Virus record (IMG/VR): IMGVR_UViG_3300012204_000007
Location: 56,831 to 120,830 of that record
Direction: 5' to 3' (one strand)
Origin: a virus
Length of the DNA: 64,000 bases
The notes beneath the pieces were generated by a model. The model was not told the origin of the DNA and made no database searches. It saw only the letters and a list, made by a program, of their open reading frames with translations. Of this stretch, positions 51,888 to 60,501 are shown piece after piece (positions within the stretch are counted from its first letter, which is position 1; the number at the start of each line of letters is the position of its first letter). The position numbers and the translations under genes are program-made.

Positions 51888-52886
51888 ATGACTGATAATA
51901 TTGATGAGTTGCTAGCCAAATTGAATCCAAAGACAGCAGCAATGTTTCGCAGGGCTTCCGAAGTTAAGATTGAAACTCTCGCAACCCCAAGCCTAGGACT
52001 AAATAGAGCCATTGGTGGAATAGGTTACGGACGACAGACAACGCTTTGGGGCAACCGTTCAGGCGGTAAGACATTGATGGCGCTTGGGTTGGCAGCAAAT
52101 GCGCAGCGAGCCGGTAAGTCAGTGGCTTGGATTGATGCAGAAAGAAACTTTGACCCAGCATGGGCCACAAGACATAACGTTAATCCAGAGCAAATGTTAA
52201 TATCTCCAATTACTTCTATTGCAGATATGGCTGATGCAGGACACGATTTCATCAGGGCTGGTATCGATGTATTGGTCGTAGACTCTATCTCAGTATTACT
52301 TCCACAGTCGTACTTTGTAGATGGTGAGATGAAGGGTCTAGCCGATACCGGCCAGATTGGTACATTCTCTAAGAATATGGGAACTGCGGTAAACATGCTT
52401 AACAGCATTAACGAGCATACCGCCCTCATCTTAATCTCTCAGGTACGTAACCAGATTGGTTCATATGGCGCAAGCCTAACTCCTATGGGTGGTAAGGCTG
52501 TCGAGCACATGAACTCAACCACAATAAAACTATGGAGCAACCCTTCCGAGAAAGAAGCCATCAAGGGTAAGGTTACCGAAGGTGACCTTATCTTCGAGAA
52601 GCCTGTAGGACGCCCTGTGGTGTGGACTGTAGAAAAGAACAGAGGCCCCGGTATGAATGAGTCCAACAGATACGACATGTATTTTAAGGGCGACTTTGTG
52701 GGCGTTGACCGTGTCGGTGAGATAATTGACTTCGGTGTAGAGATGGGCATAGTTAAGAAGGGTGGCGCATGGTATACCATTGGAGACGAGCGCTTCCAAG
52801 GCAGAATCAAGGCGGTAGAATATCTACGCAGCAACCCAGATATTGAAGAAAAGATTTACGGAGAGATTCTTGCCAAATCCATTTAG
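51888..52886 (+). CDS. RecA-like recombinase
   Basis: This 332-residue protein has Walker A GNRSGGKT near 53, Walker B VLVVDSIS near 127, and ALILISQVRNQIG followed by GGKAVEHM, the loop layout of RecA. It would pair DNA strands in recombination-dependent replication and repair. It is slightly shorter than bacterial RecA and lacks the acidic tail. A resolvase, Cas4-like nuclease and RuvC-like enzyme lie downstream. Confidence 0.9.
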   Translation: MTDNIDELLAKLNPKTAAMFRRASEVKIETLATPSLGLNRAIGGIGYGRQTTLWGNRSGGKTLMALGLAANAQRAGKSVAWIDAERNFDPAWATRHNVNPEQMLISPITSIADMADAGHDFIRAGIDVLVVDSISVLLPQSYFVDGEMKGLADTGQIGTFSKNMGTAVNMLNSINEHTALILISQVRNQIGSYGASLTPMGGKAVEHMNSTTIKLWSNPSEKEAIKGKVTEGDLIFEKPVGRPVVWTVEKNRGPGMNESNRYDMYFKGDFVGVDRVGEIIDFGVEMGIVKKGGAWYTIGDERFQGRIKAVEYLRSNPDIEEKIYGEILAKSI

Positions 52887-53079
52887 TAAGAAGAATAAAG
52901 CGGCTACTCCAAGCAACGATGATAGTAATGAGCCCATTGCGATATCCAATAGCACACTTGTATGTGAGTACTGTTTCTTTGTATCATCAGAAGGTACCTA
53001 TTATCCAGAAAAAGAATGGTTGATTTGGGACTGTGATGCATGTGGTTTTACAAACATTGTAAAGAATATTGAATTATGA
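52870..53079 (+). CDS. Small zinc-ribbon protein
   Basis: This product of about 69 residues starts at TTG 52870 with GGAGAG at 5-7 bases. It has CEYC and CDAC pairs about 28 residues apart (zinc ribbon) and a basic N-terminus (FSKKNKA). Overlaps the recA-like end by 17 bases and the next start by 4. Confidence 0.65.
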   Translation: MPNPFSKKNKAATPSNDDSNEPIAISNSTLVCEYCFFVSSEGTYYPEKEWLIWDCDACGFTNIVKNIEL

Positions 53080-53393
53080 GCGAGGCAAACGAGGTTAAAC
53101 GCGACGGTGCCAGGGCTCAGAAGAACTCAGGTCGTGGTAATTACCAAAAGGGTGACGCTATCCTTGATATATTTACGGTTGATTATAAAGAGTATGAGAA
53201 ATCATTCTCAATCAGTAAAGATGTATGGGCTAAAATATGTACCGATGCAATACGCAACGGCCATACCGAGCCCACCATCAAAGTAATACTTGGCTCCGGT
53301 AACTCAAAGACACGCTTATGGATTGTAGCAGAGCATATTATTGAAGATTATATTAGACTTAGAAAAGCAGAGGAAGATGCACTACAGGATTAA
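53076..53393 (+). CDS. Putative PD-(D/E)XK Holliday-junction-type resolvase
   Basis: This 105-residue basic protein begins EVKRDGARAQKNSGRGNYQK followed by GDAILDIFTVDYKEYEKSF. This GxG/D ... D-x-K layout is seen in small archaeal-type (Hjc-like) phage resolvases. It would cut branched DNA. The family is inferred from the pattern and the recombination neighbours. Confidence 0.6.
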   Translation: MSEANEVKRDGARAQKNSGRGNYQKGDAILDIFTVDYKEYEKSFSISKDVWAKICTDAIRNGHTEPTIKVILGSGNSKTRLWIVAEHIIEDYIRLRKAEEDALQD

Positions 53394-53565
53394 TTTTTCA
53401 GGCGGTGTTAGGGACGGACAAAAAGACACACTGCTAAATAAGATTGGTGGATACATCAGATTTACCTATGCAGACGGCTCGGTAGAAGAGTATTACCGAA
53501 TCTCAGATGATGACGCCAACGGCACATATGAGTACCGTTCTCGCACGGGAGGACAGAATGGCTGA
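53377..53565 (+). CDS. Small beta-rich hypothetical protein
   Basis: This 62-residue protein starts at ATG 53377, close after AGAGGA and inside the end of the previous gene. The pattern (GGYIRFTYADGSVEEYYRIS) suggests a small beta-barrel. Its end overlaps the next start by 8 bases. Confidence 0.6.
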   Translation: MHYRINFSGGVRDGQKDTLLNKIGGYIRFTYADGSVEEYYRISDDDANGTYEYRSRTGGQNG

Positions 53566-53902
53566 GCAAGACCATCCGCTAGAGTATGTCTCTGGCATTC
53601 AAGACTTTATTGACCTACATGCGGCGGTAGGCGATGAGGAACTACAGTCTGCATTAGAACTAGCATTGAAATGTATTGCAAATCCTGATGTACCGGTCGC
53701 TATAGCCAAGAAAGCCATGATTCAGATGCAAGCATATGCATTCAAGTTTAAGATGCAAGCGCTGGTATATATGCAGATTCATACCGGTAAGGTTGGCAGT
53801 TCTGAGAACATTAAGAAAAACGCTTATATGTATGCTTCAGAGCAATGTAACCTTATGGCACAAACTTTAAAAATACTAGCAAGGGAGCATCAAACGTTTT
53901 GA
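53558..53902 (+). CDS. Helical hypothetical protein
   Basis: This 114-residue protein starts at ATG 53558 after GGGAGGAC. It is all helical, with repeated-looking segments (LQSALELALKCIANPDVPVA ... FKMQALVYMQIHTG). Family not recognised; its position in the recombination operon is its only clue. Confidence 0.65.
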   Translation: MAEQDHPLEYVSGIQDFIDLHAAVGDEELQSALELALKCIANPDVPVAIAKKAMIQMQAYAFKFKMQALVYMQIHTGKVGSSENIKKNAYMYASEQCNLMAQTLKILAREHQTF

Positions 53903-53909
53903 GACATGT

Positions 53910-54005
53910 ATGTGTGGAAATTGTAATCGCGCGATGGGCCAGATGAAAGATGATATTGAAAGCATTAAAAGAATGATTACTTATTTGGAGGATAGCATTG
54001 CGTGA
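53910..54005 (+). CDS. 31-residue CxxC peptide
   Basis: This short frame starts MCGNCNRAMG and continues as one helix. It ends inside the start of the Cas4-like gene. No clear ribosome site, but the gap it fills and the stop overlap suggest translation. Function unknown. Confidence 0.4.
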   Translation: MCGNCNRAMGQMKDDIESIKRMITYLEDSIA

Positions 54006-54786
54006 AATAGTAGATTTACAGAAGCCCACATTGGCATCGAAGAGATTCGATGCGCAAAGGCTAGCAGACTTGATTAACGACGCATATCTAAAGGGTAGGC
54101 GCGAGCCGAGCGACAGAGCAAAGAAGTCATTTGCACCGTCTGGGCTTGGCTATGGAAGTGGTACATGCCCTCGCCAATGGTTCTATGCATTTACTGGTGG
54201 TGTAATGCGCGAGGAAAATACAGACGCCGTAGGCGTTGCCGGTATGGCATATGGTACTGAGGCCCATGCTAGGATTCAGAAGGTATTCAGAGATACAGGT
54301 ATCTTGGTTGAGGAAGAGCGAAAGGTTGTTACCGACGACCAGCCAGATATGCCACCTATTTTTGGATATGCAGACCTCATTATTAAATGGCAGGGAGAAG
54401 AGGCGGTAGGAGAAATCAAAACTACCACCACTGAGTCCTATGTCTCTAAGAAGGCTAAGTCTACCCCAGCAGGATACCATTTGATACAACTCTTGATTTA
54501 TATGAAAGTCCTTGGATTGAACAAGGGCTTTTTCTTATATGAAAATAAGAACACTCAACAATTGCTTATTATGCCTGTCACATGGAACGTCGATAACAAG
54601 AAATTAGTTGAAGACACATTTGATTGGATGAATAAGGTATATGCAAACTGGCAAGAGGGAACTCTGCCTCAACGGCCTTTCAAGTCTGAGAAGTCAGTAG
54701 TATGCAAAACATGCCCATTCAAGAAGCATTGTTGGGAGGACGAAGAGGGCGCGGTAATGCTCCCGGTCTTGGAAGTACCAAAGTGA
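53998..54786 (+). CDS. Cas4-like PD-(D/E)XK exonuclease with Fe-S cluster
   Basis: This 262-residue protein has Cys57 in GTCPRQW and three Cys in CKTCPFKKHCW (235-245), the four ligands of an iron-sulphur cluster, flanking a RecB-type nuclease core (GYADLIIKW near 123, GEIKTT near 138). It would resect DNA ends for the RecA-like protein. The start is TTG after GGAGG. There is no CRISPR locus, so this is the phage recombination form. Confidence 0.87.
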   Translation: MREIVDLQKPTLASKRFDAQRLADLINDAYLKGRREPSDRAKKSFAPSGLGYGSGTCPRQWFYAFTGGVMREENTDAVGVAGMAYGTEAHARIQKVFRDTGILVEEERKVVTDDQPDMPPIFGYADLIIKWQGEEAVGEIKTTTTESYVSKKAKSTPAGYHLIQLLIYMKVLGLNKGFFLYENKNTQQLLIMPVTWNVDNKKLVEDTFDWMNKVYANWQEGTLPQRPFKSEKSVVCKTCPFKKHCWEDEEGAVMLPVLEVPK

Positions 54787-54805
54787 CAAGACAGGGGGTG
54801 ATTCA

Positions 54806-55105
54806 ATGATTGGGCAAGTAATTAACTGCGCTAGAGAGTCTTGTAGACAACCTTTCTCGAAGGGCACACACAATCAAAAGTATTGCACTAACGAATGCTG
54901 CCGAATTGAGACTAATCGTAAGATTATGGAGAAGTATCACGAGCGCGCAGCAATTAGACGCGGTAAGAAGCGAGTATGTAATATATGCCAAACATCATTG
55001 TCTAGATATAATGAGTCCACTATCTGTGGAGCATGCGAAACAACTAAGCGCGGAGAGGCCGGTAGGTCAACAGCAGAATTAGTAGCATCAGTAATTTGGC
55101 TCTGA
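54806..55105 (+). CDS. Double zinc-finger protein
   Basis: This 99-residue basic protein has two cysteine clusters: CARESC ... CTNECC (residues 8-31) and CNICQ ... CGAC (~58-76). They flank a basic helix (KIMEKYHERAAIRRGKKR). It is likely to bind DNA or RNA. GGGGGTGA precedes the ATG. Confidence 0.7.
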   Translation: MIGQVINCARESCRQPFSKGTHNQKYCTNECCRIETNRKIMEKYHERAAIRRGKKRVCNICQTSLSRYNESTICGACETTKRGEAGRSTAELVASVIWL

Positions 55106-55124
55106 ACGTTTTCATGTATATACT
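55096..55124 (+). promoter_or_regulatory. Promoter TTGGCT-N17-TATACT for a leaderless gene
   Basis: The -35 is at 55096-55101 and the -10 at 55119-55124. ATG 55131 follows after 6 bases. Confidence 0.75.
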
Positions 55125-55130
55125 TAGTAT

Positions 55131-55703
55131 ATGAACTTTACTGAACTTACCAAACGCAAAGCAGGTCGTGTAATTGGTATAGACTGTTCTACACACAGTT
55201 TAGCCTTCGCTATCTTTGATGATAGTAAACCTGCAACTTGTGGAGAGGTATTCTTTACTGGCTCTAATATCTACGAAAGATTGAACGACGCCAGGTTGAA
55301 AACACAGATGCTTGTAGACAATGGAGTTCTCGTTGGTGACTATGTTGGCATGGAAGCCGCCATTGCAGGCAAATCTAGCCAGGTTACCATTAAACTTAGT
55401 TACGTCTTCGGCGCGGTATTGTCTGTTTTGATGCAGAACAAAATGGAAGTATCTACCGTCGCTCCTATAACATGGCAGTCTTATATAGGGAATCCTAATC
55501 TTAAGAAAGATGAAAAAGAGCAGTTGCGCACGAATAGTCCGGGTCATAAAGACTCATGGTACCAGAACGAGGGACGTAAGATGCGAAAGCAGCGCACGTT
55601 GGAATTCGCTAGAAAGTACTTCAAAATTGAATCAGGTTCTGACAATGTTGGCGATGCTGTTGGAATTGCTTTTTACACTAATGAGCAGTTGACGAGGCGG
55701 TAG
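55131..55703 (+). CDS. RuvC-like Holliday junction resolvase
   Basis: This 190-residue protein has an RNase H fold signature: VIGIDCSTHSLAFAIFD with Asp18, Glu near 75 (VGMEAAIAG) and a C-terminal SDNVGDAVG with the last Asp. These acidic residues bind Mg2+ for junction cutting. It would resolve branches before packaging. The transcript is predicted to be leaderless and continues into the glycan genes. Confidence 0.87.
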   Translation: MNFTELTKRKAGRVIGIDCSTHSLAFAIFDDSKPATCGEVFFTGSNIYERLNDARLKTQMLVDNGVLVGDYVGMEAAIAGKSSQVTIKLSYVFGAVLSVLMQNKMEVSTVAPITWQSYIGNPNLKKDEKEQLRTNSPGHKDSWYQNEGRKMRKQRTLEFARKYFKIESGSDNVGDAVGIAFYTNEQLTRR

Positions 55704-55704
55704 T

Positions 55705-55839
55705 ATGAAATTATATGAAAGTAAGAAATGGTTGCAGCGTCAGTTGTGGACGCTAAAGAAGACACCCGAACAGGTGGCAGAAGAACTAGGAATATCACAT
55801 ATGACGGTTAGGCGTTGGGCAAGGATACATAAACTATGA
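55705..55839 (+). CDS. 44-residue helix-turn-helix protein
   Basis: This short basic frame ends in a helix-turn-helix (EQVAEELGISHMTVRRWAR). It starts 1 base after the RuvC-like stop, and its TGA overlaps the next ATG. Such a mini-protein may act as a local regulator or DNA-binding helper. Confidence 0.7.
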   Translation: MKLYESKKWLQRQLWTLKKTPEQVAEELGISHMTVRRWARIHKL

Positions 55840-56543
55840 AATTTGGAATCATCTCGCTGCCAGACAGCGACAGGGTAGAATATAAGAAAGCCATACGCGA
55901 GCATGTTCATTATCCAGAACTGCCACTACCAGCATTCGATGCCCGTGCATACAATCCGGTAGATGCTATAGAGACAAAGGGTCTAGAGTTAAAACACTGG
56001 AACGCCAAACTTGGAGAATTGGGAGTCTGGCTTTCTAACTATGACCGCTGGCGTCAAGCAGCAGAACATGGTCCACTAATAGTGTTTGAAGATGACGCTA
56101 TAGTAGATGAGACTTTTACTAGTAAGTTTGAAGAGTTTATGTCAGAATTACCAGAACATTGGGACTTCGCAGCGTTGTGGGTTCCAGAGAATCAATTGCA
56201 AGACTATTTATATGATGCCGACCATACTGAGGACGGAGTGCTCAGGGTTAATGGATATAAGACCGCCGATGACTCAATTTACAAGATTCCTGGCAATCTG
56301 ATGGCCTCACTTGTCTATCAGGGCTATGGTATGGTATCATTGGTATACTCCCGTAAGGGTGGCCAGCGACTTGTAGAACTAGCGCACGAACGCGGCATTA
56401 ACGGCCCGGTAGACTGTTGGATTTATGAACAGGCTCACAGAGGCGCAGCAAAGGGTTATGCTCCATTACCGATTGCCGCAGATATCGTTGGATATGATTG
56501 GGCAGCACCATCACACGTACAATTAACAGAAAGAGCATTATGA
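55836..56543 (+). CDS. Glycosyltransferase family 25-like
   Basis: This 235-residue protein has the family 25 layout: an N-terminal ISLPDSDR, GVWLSNYDRW and an FEDDAIVD metal/nucleotide-sugar motif near residue 86, then a conserved-looking C-terminal WIYEQAHRG. It would add a hexose to a glycan or other acceptor. It is the first of four sugar genes in tight overlap. Confidence 0.85.
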   Translation: MKFGIISLPDSDRVEYKKAIREHVHYPELPLPAFDARAYNPVDAIETKGLELKHWNAKLGELGVWLSNYDRWRQAAEHGPLIVFEDDAIVDETFTSKFEEFMSELPEHWDFAALWVPENQLQDYLYDADHTEDGVLRVNGYKTADDSIYKIPGNLMASLVYQGYGMVSLVYSRKGGQRLVELAHERGINGPVDCWIYEQAHRGAAKGYAPLPIAADIVGYDWAAPSHVQLTERAL

Positions 56544-57445
56544 AGGTAGTAGTTTCCGGTGGGCAAGGATTTATTGGCCAGTACACAGTAAGAGAACTAA
56601 TTAGTAGAGGCCACAAGGTCATTATCTTTGATACAAGGGACTTGAACGTCCGACCAGAAGGCTCCGAGTTCGCATTGGGCGACATTCGTGACGCTGTTTC
56701 TGTTACCGAAGCGTTTGCTCACGCAGATGCATTTATACACTTGGCCGGTGTGCTGGGCACGCAGGAGACTATTAAGAATCCTACACCCGCAGCCGAGACC
56801 AATATTCTAGGTGGCCTTAACATCTTGAAGGCCGCAGCGCAGTATGGTGTTCCCGGCGTTAATATTGCGGTAGGAAACTACTGGATGAACAATACATACT
56901 CCATTTCTAAGAACACTATCGAACGCTTTGTCGCTATGTTCAACAAGGAATGTGGCACGCAGATTAATATTGTGCGTCCCACCAACTGCTTCGGCCCTGG
57001 CCAGACTTCATTCCCTCCCTACGGGTCTTCTAAGGTAAAGAAGATTACCCCAGCATTTATCAACGCTGCTATTCGCAATGAGCCCATTGGTATCTATGGC
57101 GATGGCATGCAGATATCTGATATGATTTTTGTAGAGGATGTAGCAAAGGTTCTTGCCACCGCAATGGAGCACGCGGTAGATGGCAAGATTTATAGCACAC
57201 CGTTCGAAGTAGGATATGGTGAGCCCATCACTGTTAATGAGGTTGCTAAGACAGTCATCAGGGTTGCAGGTTCAAGTTCTGTTCTTGAGCATTCACCTAT
57301 GCGTCCGGGCGAGGAAGTGGGCGGTGTTGTGCTTGCTAATCCAAATACTTTGTCACCGCTAGGTATTTCCAAGGCTGACTTCGTCAGTTTAGAAGATGGA
57401 TTGAAGCGTACAGTTGCTTGGTTTAAGGAGACTCAGGGCGTATGA
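56540..57445 (+). CDS. NAD-dependent nucleotide-sugar epimerase/dehydratase
   Basis: This 301-residue short-chain dehydrogenase has the Rossmann loop GGQGFIG (7-13) and YSISK (Tyr120, Lys124), the catalytic pair. GPGQT and YGDGMQISDMIFVEDVA are typical of the UDP/GDP-sugar epimerase group. It would make a special sugar donor for the adjacent transferases. Start ATG overlaps the previous stop (ATGA). Confidence 0.9.
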   Translation: MKVVVSGGQGFIGQYTVRELISRGHKVIIFDTRDLNVRPEGSEFALGDIRDAVSVTEAFAHADAFIHLAGVLGTQETIKNPTPAAETNILGGLNILKAAAQYGVPGVNIAVGNYWMNNTYSISKNTIERFVAMFNKECGTQINIVRPTNCFGPGQTSFPPYGSSKVKKITPAFINAAIRNEPIGIYGDGMQISDMIFVEDVAKVLATAMEHAVDGKIYSTPFEVGYGEPITVNEVAKTVIRVAGSSSVLEHSPMRPGEEVGGVVLANPNTLSPLGISKADFVSLEDGLKRTVAWFKETQGV

Positions 57446-58278
57446 TTGATGGAAAGAAAGTTATAGTATTCACACCGTGGGGTAGAGAACTTACTGCCTC
57501 TTTGCTTTTTAAGTATCTAGAGCGTGACTACGAGAATGGCGTAATAGACGAATGGCACCTTTGGATGAATACCGATGAGGACCAGCAGTCAGACCGTGAC
57601 TACGGTTATGGTCTTGCTAAGGAGCACGACTGGATTAAGACGTTTGAGCGTCCCGAGGGTCCGGTGCTTCATCCTAAACAAATGAATACTGGCAGGTTCT
57701 ATCAGTATTACAAAGATGATTCTGACGCGGTATTGGTACGTATGGATGATGACATTGTGTGGATTGAAAAGGATGCTATCGAGCGCCTAGTCACATACAG
57801 ATTGCAGAACAAGTTCCCATTCGCGGTGTTCCCGCTTATCTGGAACAATGCAGTATGTTCATTCTACTTACAGCAGGGAGAGCAGATGCCGTCTTGGTGG
57901 GGTATAGTTGGAAATCACTGTATGGACCCGGTTGGCTGGGCTGACGCTCAGTTTGCGGAGCACATCCATAGACACCTTCTCGACTGTATCGAACAGGACC
58001 TAGTAGACCATCTATATATGCACACCAGTGTTATGTTACCAGCAGGACACCAGTTCTCAGTGTCATGCTTTGCAACGCCGGTAGAGGCTTATGTAGATGG
58101 CGTCCCAGGTGAAGAAGAGGCGTGGCATACTATTGAGCAGCCATATAACCAGAATCGCCCAAACGTTATTGTGCCTAACTCTTTAATCTCTCACTTCTCA
58201 TTCTTCCCACAGCGCAACTACCTGTTGAACCACACAAATCTGTTGGAGCGATACAGGCAGTTGGCTGAGAATGTCTAA
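57442..58278 (+). CDS. GT-A-type glycosyltransferase
   Basis: This 278-residue protein has VRMDDDIVWI near 100, the metal-binding DxD-type motif, in an alpha/beta context. The rest matches no family I know well. It overlaps both neighbours by 4 and 8 bases. The acceptor could be a virion protein, host wall polymer or DNA. Confidence 0.7.
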   Translation: MIDGKKVIVFTPWGRELTASLLFKYLERDYENGVIDEWHLWMNTDEDQQSDRDYGYGLAKEHDWIKTFERPEGPVLHPKQMNTGRFYQYYKDDSDAVLVRMDDDIVWIEKDAIERLVTYRLQNKFPFAVFPLIWNNAVCSFYLQQGEQMPSWWGIVGNHCMDPVGWADAQFAEHIHRHLLDCIEQDLVDHLYMHTSVMLPAGHQFSVSCFATPVEAYVDGVPGEEEAWHTIEQPYNQNRPNVIVPNSLISHFSFFPQRNYLLNHTNLLERYRQLAENV

Positions 58279-58948
58279 CCTTATACACAGAGTGTGGCTC
58301 GGCTCTACGATGCCGCAGCGATATGAAGAGTATGGGGATATGTGGAGAGAGTTGAATCCTGAGTTTGTTCTTCACGATTGGAACGAAGAGCAGATTATGG
58401 ATAGTGAATGGTGGAATACGCCTGTACTTCAAGACCTATACAATAAGTCTCAACAGCCTGGCGCAGACATGATAGCATATTATACACAAGTTGCTGATGT
58501 TATCGACTACGAACTGTGCTGGAAGTATGGCGGATGGTATTTTAATACAGACCTAAAGCCTTTAAAGCCGTTGGCGGTATTAAACCAAGATATGCATAGC
58601 GCAGCATTCGCTATGGAAGACGACGTACATGCTGTTAATATGGCTATGTACTGCCCACCGAATCATCCGCTGTTTGCTAAGATTGTAGATATTCTTCCGC
58701 GCCGGTACTTCAATATGCCAGGCGCTTTCATGAATGCTACTACAGGTGTACAACTCATCATGCAGGCCATTTCTGAGTATACCGGCGACGTAGTGCTTTA
58801 TCCCAGGAATGTATTCAATCCAATTCACTTTACAGACTTTGGATATGGTGAGTATCCAAATCTTGAGCGGGAGTATCCGGAAGAAACTATTGCGGTTCAT
58901 GAATGGTTGCATCGTACCAATCAGCGCGGACAGAGGGTTCTAGAGTGA
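58271..58948 (+). CDS. GT32-like glycosyltransferase
   Basis: This 225-residue protein has IHRVWLGS at its start and DVIDYELCWKYGGWYFNTD near 76-95, the DxD-bearing core of the Gly_transf_sug/OCH1 group. It transfers sugars in the GT-A fold. The normal GGxYxDxD has Asn in place of one Asp here (YFNTD), which may affect metal binding. Last gene of the glycan set. Confidence 0.85.
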   Translation: MSNLIHRVWLGSTMPQRYEEYGDMWRELNPEFVLHDWNEEQIMDSEWWNTPVLQDLYNKSQQPGADMIAYYTQVADVIDYELCWKYGGWYFNTDLKPLKPLAVLNQDMHSAAFAMEDDVHAVNMAMYCPPNHPLFAKIVDILPRRYFNMPGAFMNATTGVQLIMQAISEYTGDVVLYPRNVFNPIHFTDFGYGEYPNLEREYPEETIAVHEWLHRTNQRGQRVLE

Positions 58949-59127
58949 AGGTTTATAAGATTGTGCACGAATTGCCTAATAGAAGGGCAATCATCAATGG
59001 TGAATTTAAAGACTTGCCAATTGATGCAAAGGTCGTCATCGAAGATGGCAGAGGAAATTTGTACGATGCTATTGTGCAGACTAGGTCTGGCTGCGGTGTC
59101 GTCGTAGGAGTAAGTGGTCTAGTATAA
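58945..59127 (+). CDS. Small beta-rich hypothetical protein
   Basis: This 60-residue protein starts at GTG overlapping the previous stop, with GAGGG about 8 bases upstream. The sequence (VYKIVHELPNRRAIINGEFK) suggests a small beta-barrel. Its end joins the kinase start by one base. Confidence 0.6.
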   Translation: MKVYKIVHELPNRRAIINGEFKDLPIDAKVVIEDGRGNLYDAIVQTRSGCGVVVGVSGLV

Positions 59128-59738
59128 TGGAAATTATTGCATTGTCAGGGTTTGCGCGCGCCGGTAAAGATGAGGCTGCAAGCGTCTTAGTTAATGAGTT
59201 TGGCTTCGTACAGGTAGCATTTGCAGACAAGTTGCGAGATGTTCTATATGCTTTGAATCCATTAGTCATTGGTCGTGATGTCGATGGACATGGAAAAAAT
59301 AATAAATATTATTTACTTTTACAACAAGTAATTGATGCCTATGGTTGGCAGGGATATAAAGAAACTGTATATGGTCCAGAGATTAGAAGGCTACTTCAAA
59401 GGCTCGGTACGGAAGCCGGTAGACAGACATTATGGGATACTATTTGGATTGATGCTGCACTCGCTGGTCTCGATGACGATGCCAGAGTAGTAGTTTCTGA
59501 TGCTAGGTTCTTTAATGAGTTTGAGGCCGTCCGTTCTCGCGGTGGACACATTTGGAGAATTGACCGTATAGGTGTCAAGGCTCAATCAGACCATCCTAGT
59601 GAGACCGAGGCTTTGGATTATCCATATTTCAGTTTGTTCCTTAAAAACTATGGTACTCTAGAAGAGTGGAAAGCATTAATTATGAATGAATATGCTCTCG
59701 GACGGTACAAGGGGTGGGACTATGCAACAACAACTTAG
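59127..59738 (+). CDS. Deoxynucleoside monophosphate kinase
   Basis: This 203-residue protein has a P-loop GFARAGKD (8-15) and the dNMP kinase pattern: VAFADKLRDVL, a lid-like Arg-rich segment (RRLLQRLGTEAGRQ) and VVVSDARFFNEFEAV. It converts dNMPs to dNDPs, linking ThyX and host DNA breakdown to dNTP supply. Length fits the T4 gene 1/actinophage family. Confidence 0.87.
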   Translation: MEIIALSGFARAGKDEAASVLVNEFGFVQVAFADKLRDVLYALNPLVIGRDVDGHGKNNKYYLLLQQVIDAYGWQGYKETVYGPEIRRLLQRLGTEAGRQTLWDTIWIDAALAGLDDDARVVVSDARFFNEFEAVRSRGGHIWRIDRIGVKAQSDHPSETEALDYPYFSLFLKNYGTLEEWKALIMNEYALGRYKGWDYATTT

Positions 59739-60321
59739 AATAGGTATAGACTTAGATGGTGTCGGATACATCTTTGCAGAATCTGTAAGAGATTATCTAT
59801 GCTCAATTGGCATGCAGGTATCACCCATGCCAGACTCAGCATGCCTATCTTGGAACTTTCACGAACAATGGAATGGCATGGACAGAAAAGAGTTTAATAG
59901 CCACTGCGATGATGGTGTAGACGACGGTTTTGTATTCGGACCTGGTAGGCATCTGACTAGGCCCAACTTCTTTGAGTCATTGAGAATCATCAAGGAGATG
60001 GGTCATAAGATTATCATTATCACACATCGTTACCAGGGCTCGCCTGGCAATGCTGAGTTGAATACATATAAGTGGCTACATCCAGTAATAGATATAATTG
60101 ATGAAATTCACTTCTCTCATGATAAGACTAGTGTTCCTACAGATATGTTTGTAGAAGATAACTTACAAAACTACGATGCTTTAAAAGCGGCCGGTACGGA
60201 CGCTTATCTTATCAATAGACCATGGAATATGCCATACAATGACAAGCGTAATCGTATTAATGATATCGCTGACTACGCCGATGCAGTTGTCGCTCGCACA
60301 TTGCTGGCGGACGTGGTATAA
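59722..60321 (+). CDS. HAD-type 5'(3')-deoxynucleotidase-like phosphatase
   Basis: This protein of about 199 residues starts at ATG 59722 after AAGGGGTG. IGIDLDGVGY (Asp10, Asp12) is the HAD nucleophile motif; IIIITHRYQG and MFVEDNLQNY follow as motifs II and IV. It likely removes phosphate from particular dNMPs, balancing the kinase it overlaps by 17 bases. Confidence 0.8.
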   Translation: MQQQLRIGIDLDGVGYIFAESVRDYLCSIGMQVSPMPDSACLSWNFHEQWNGMDRKEFNSHCDDGVDDGFVFGPGRHLTRPNFFESLRIIKEMGHKIIIITHRYQGSPGNAELNTYKWLHPVIDIIDEIHFSHDKTSVPTDMFVEDNLQNYDALKAAGTDAYLINRPWNMPYNDKRNRINDIADYADAVVARTLLADVV

Positions 60322-60322
60322 T
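60314..60322 (+). promoter_or_regulatory. TGG-TATAAT promoter for a leaderless gene
   Basis: An extended -10 (60317-60322) overlaps the end of the phosphatase gene and ends 6 bases before ATG 60329. Confidence 0.65.
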
Positions 60323-60328
60323 TGAAAC

Positions 60329-60493
60329 ATGCCAACCTATACATACAAATGTATTCAATGTGATACATCAGAAGAAAGAAACGTGAAAATAGCACATCGT
60401 GACATTCAGTCATGTAGAGAGTGCTGCACGCAACTCAAGCGCACCATATCATTCACTGGGCTTACTTGGGCACCGTCCTCAACAAATGGGTTG
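60329..60493 (+). CDS. FmdB-like zinc-ribbon peptide
   Basis: This 54-residue protein begins PTYTYKCIQCDTSEERNV and has SCRECC, matching the FmdB-type zinc-ribbon pattern (YxxxC.xC ... CPxC). These small proteins are thought to act in regulation. It is predicted to be leaderless. Confidence 0.7.
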
Positions 60494-60501
60494 ATGCGCT
60501 A

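Noticed and set aside
55836-58948. Firm claim of a DNA base glycosylation pathway
   Set aside because: There is no base hydroxymethylase in the window and no recognisable DNA glucosyltransferase family, so the acceptor stays open.
60421-60501. Upstream extension of the LAGLIDADG gene
   Set aside because: It overlaps the FmdB-like gene in another frame, which has a zinc pattern and promoter; ATG 60502 is the natural start.
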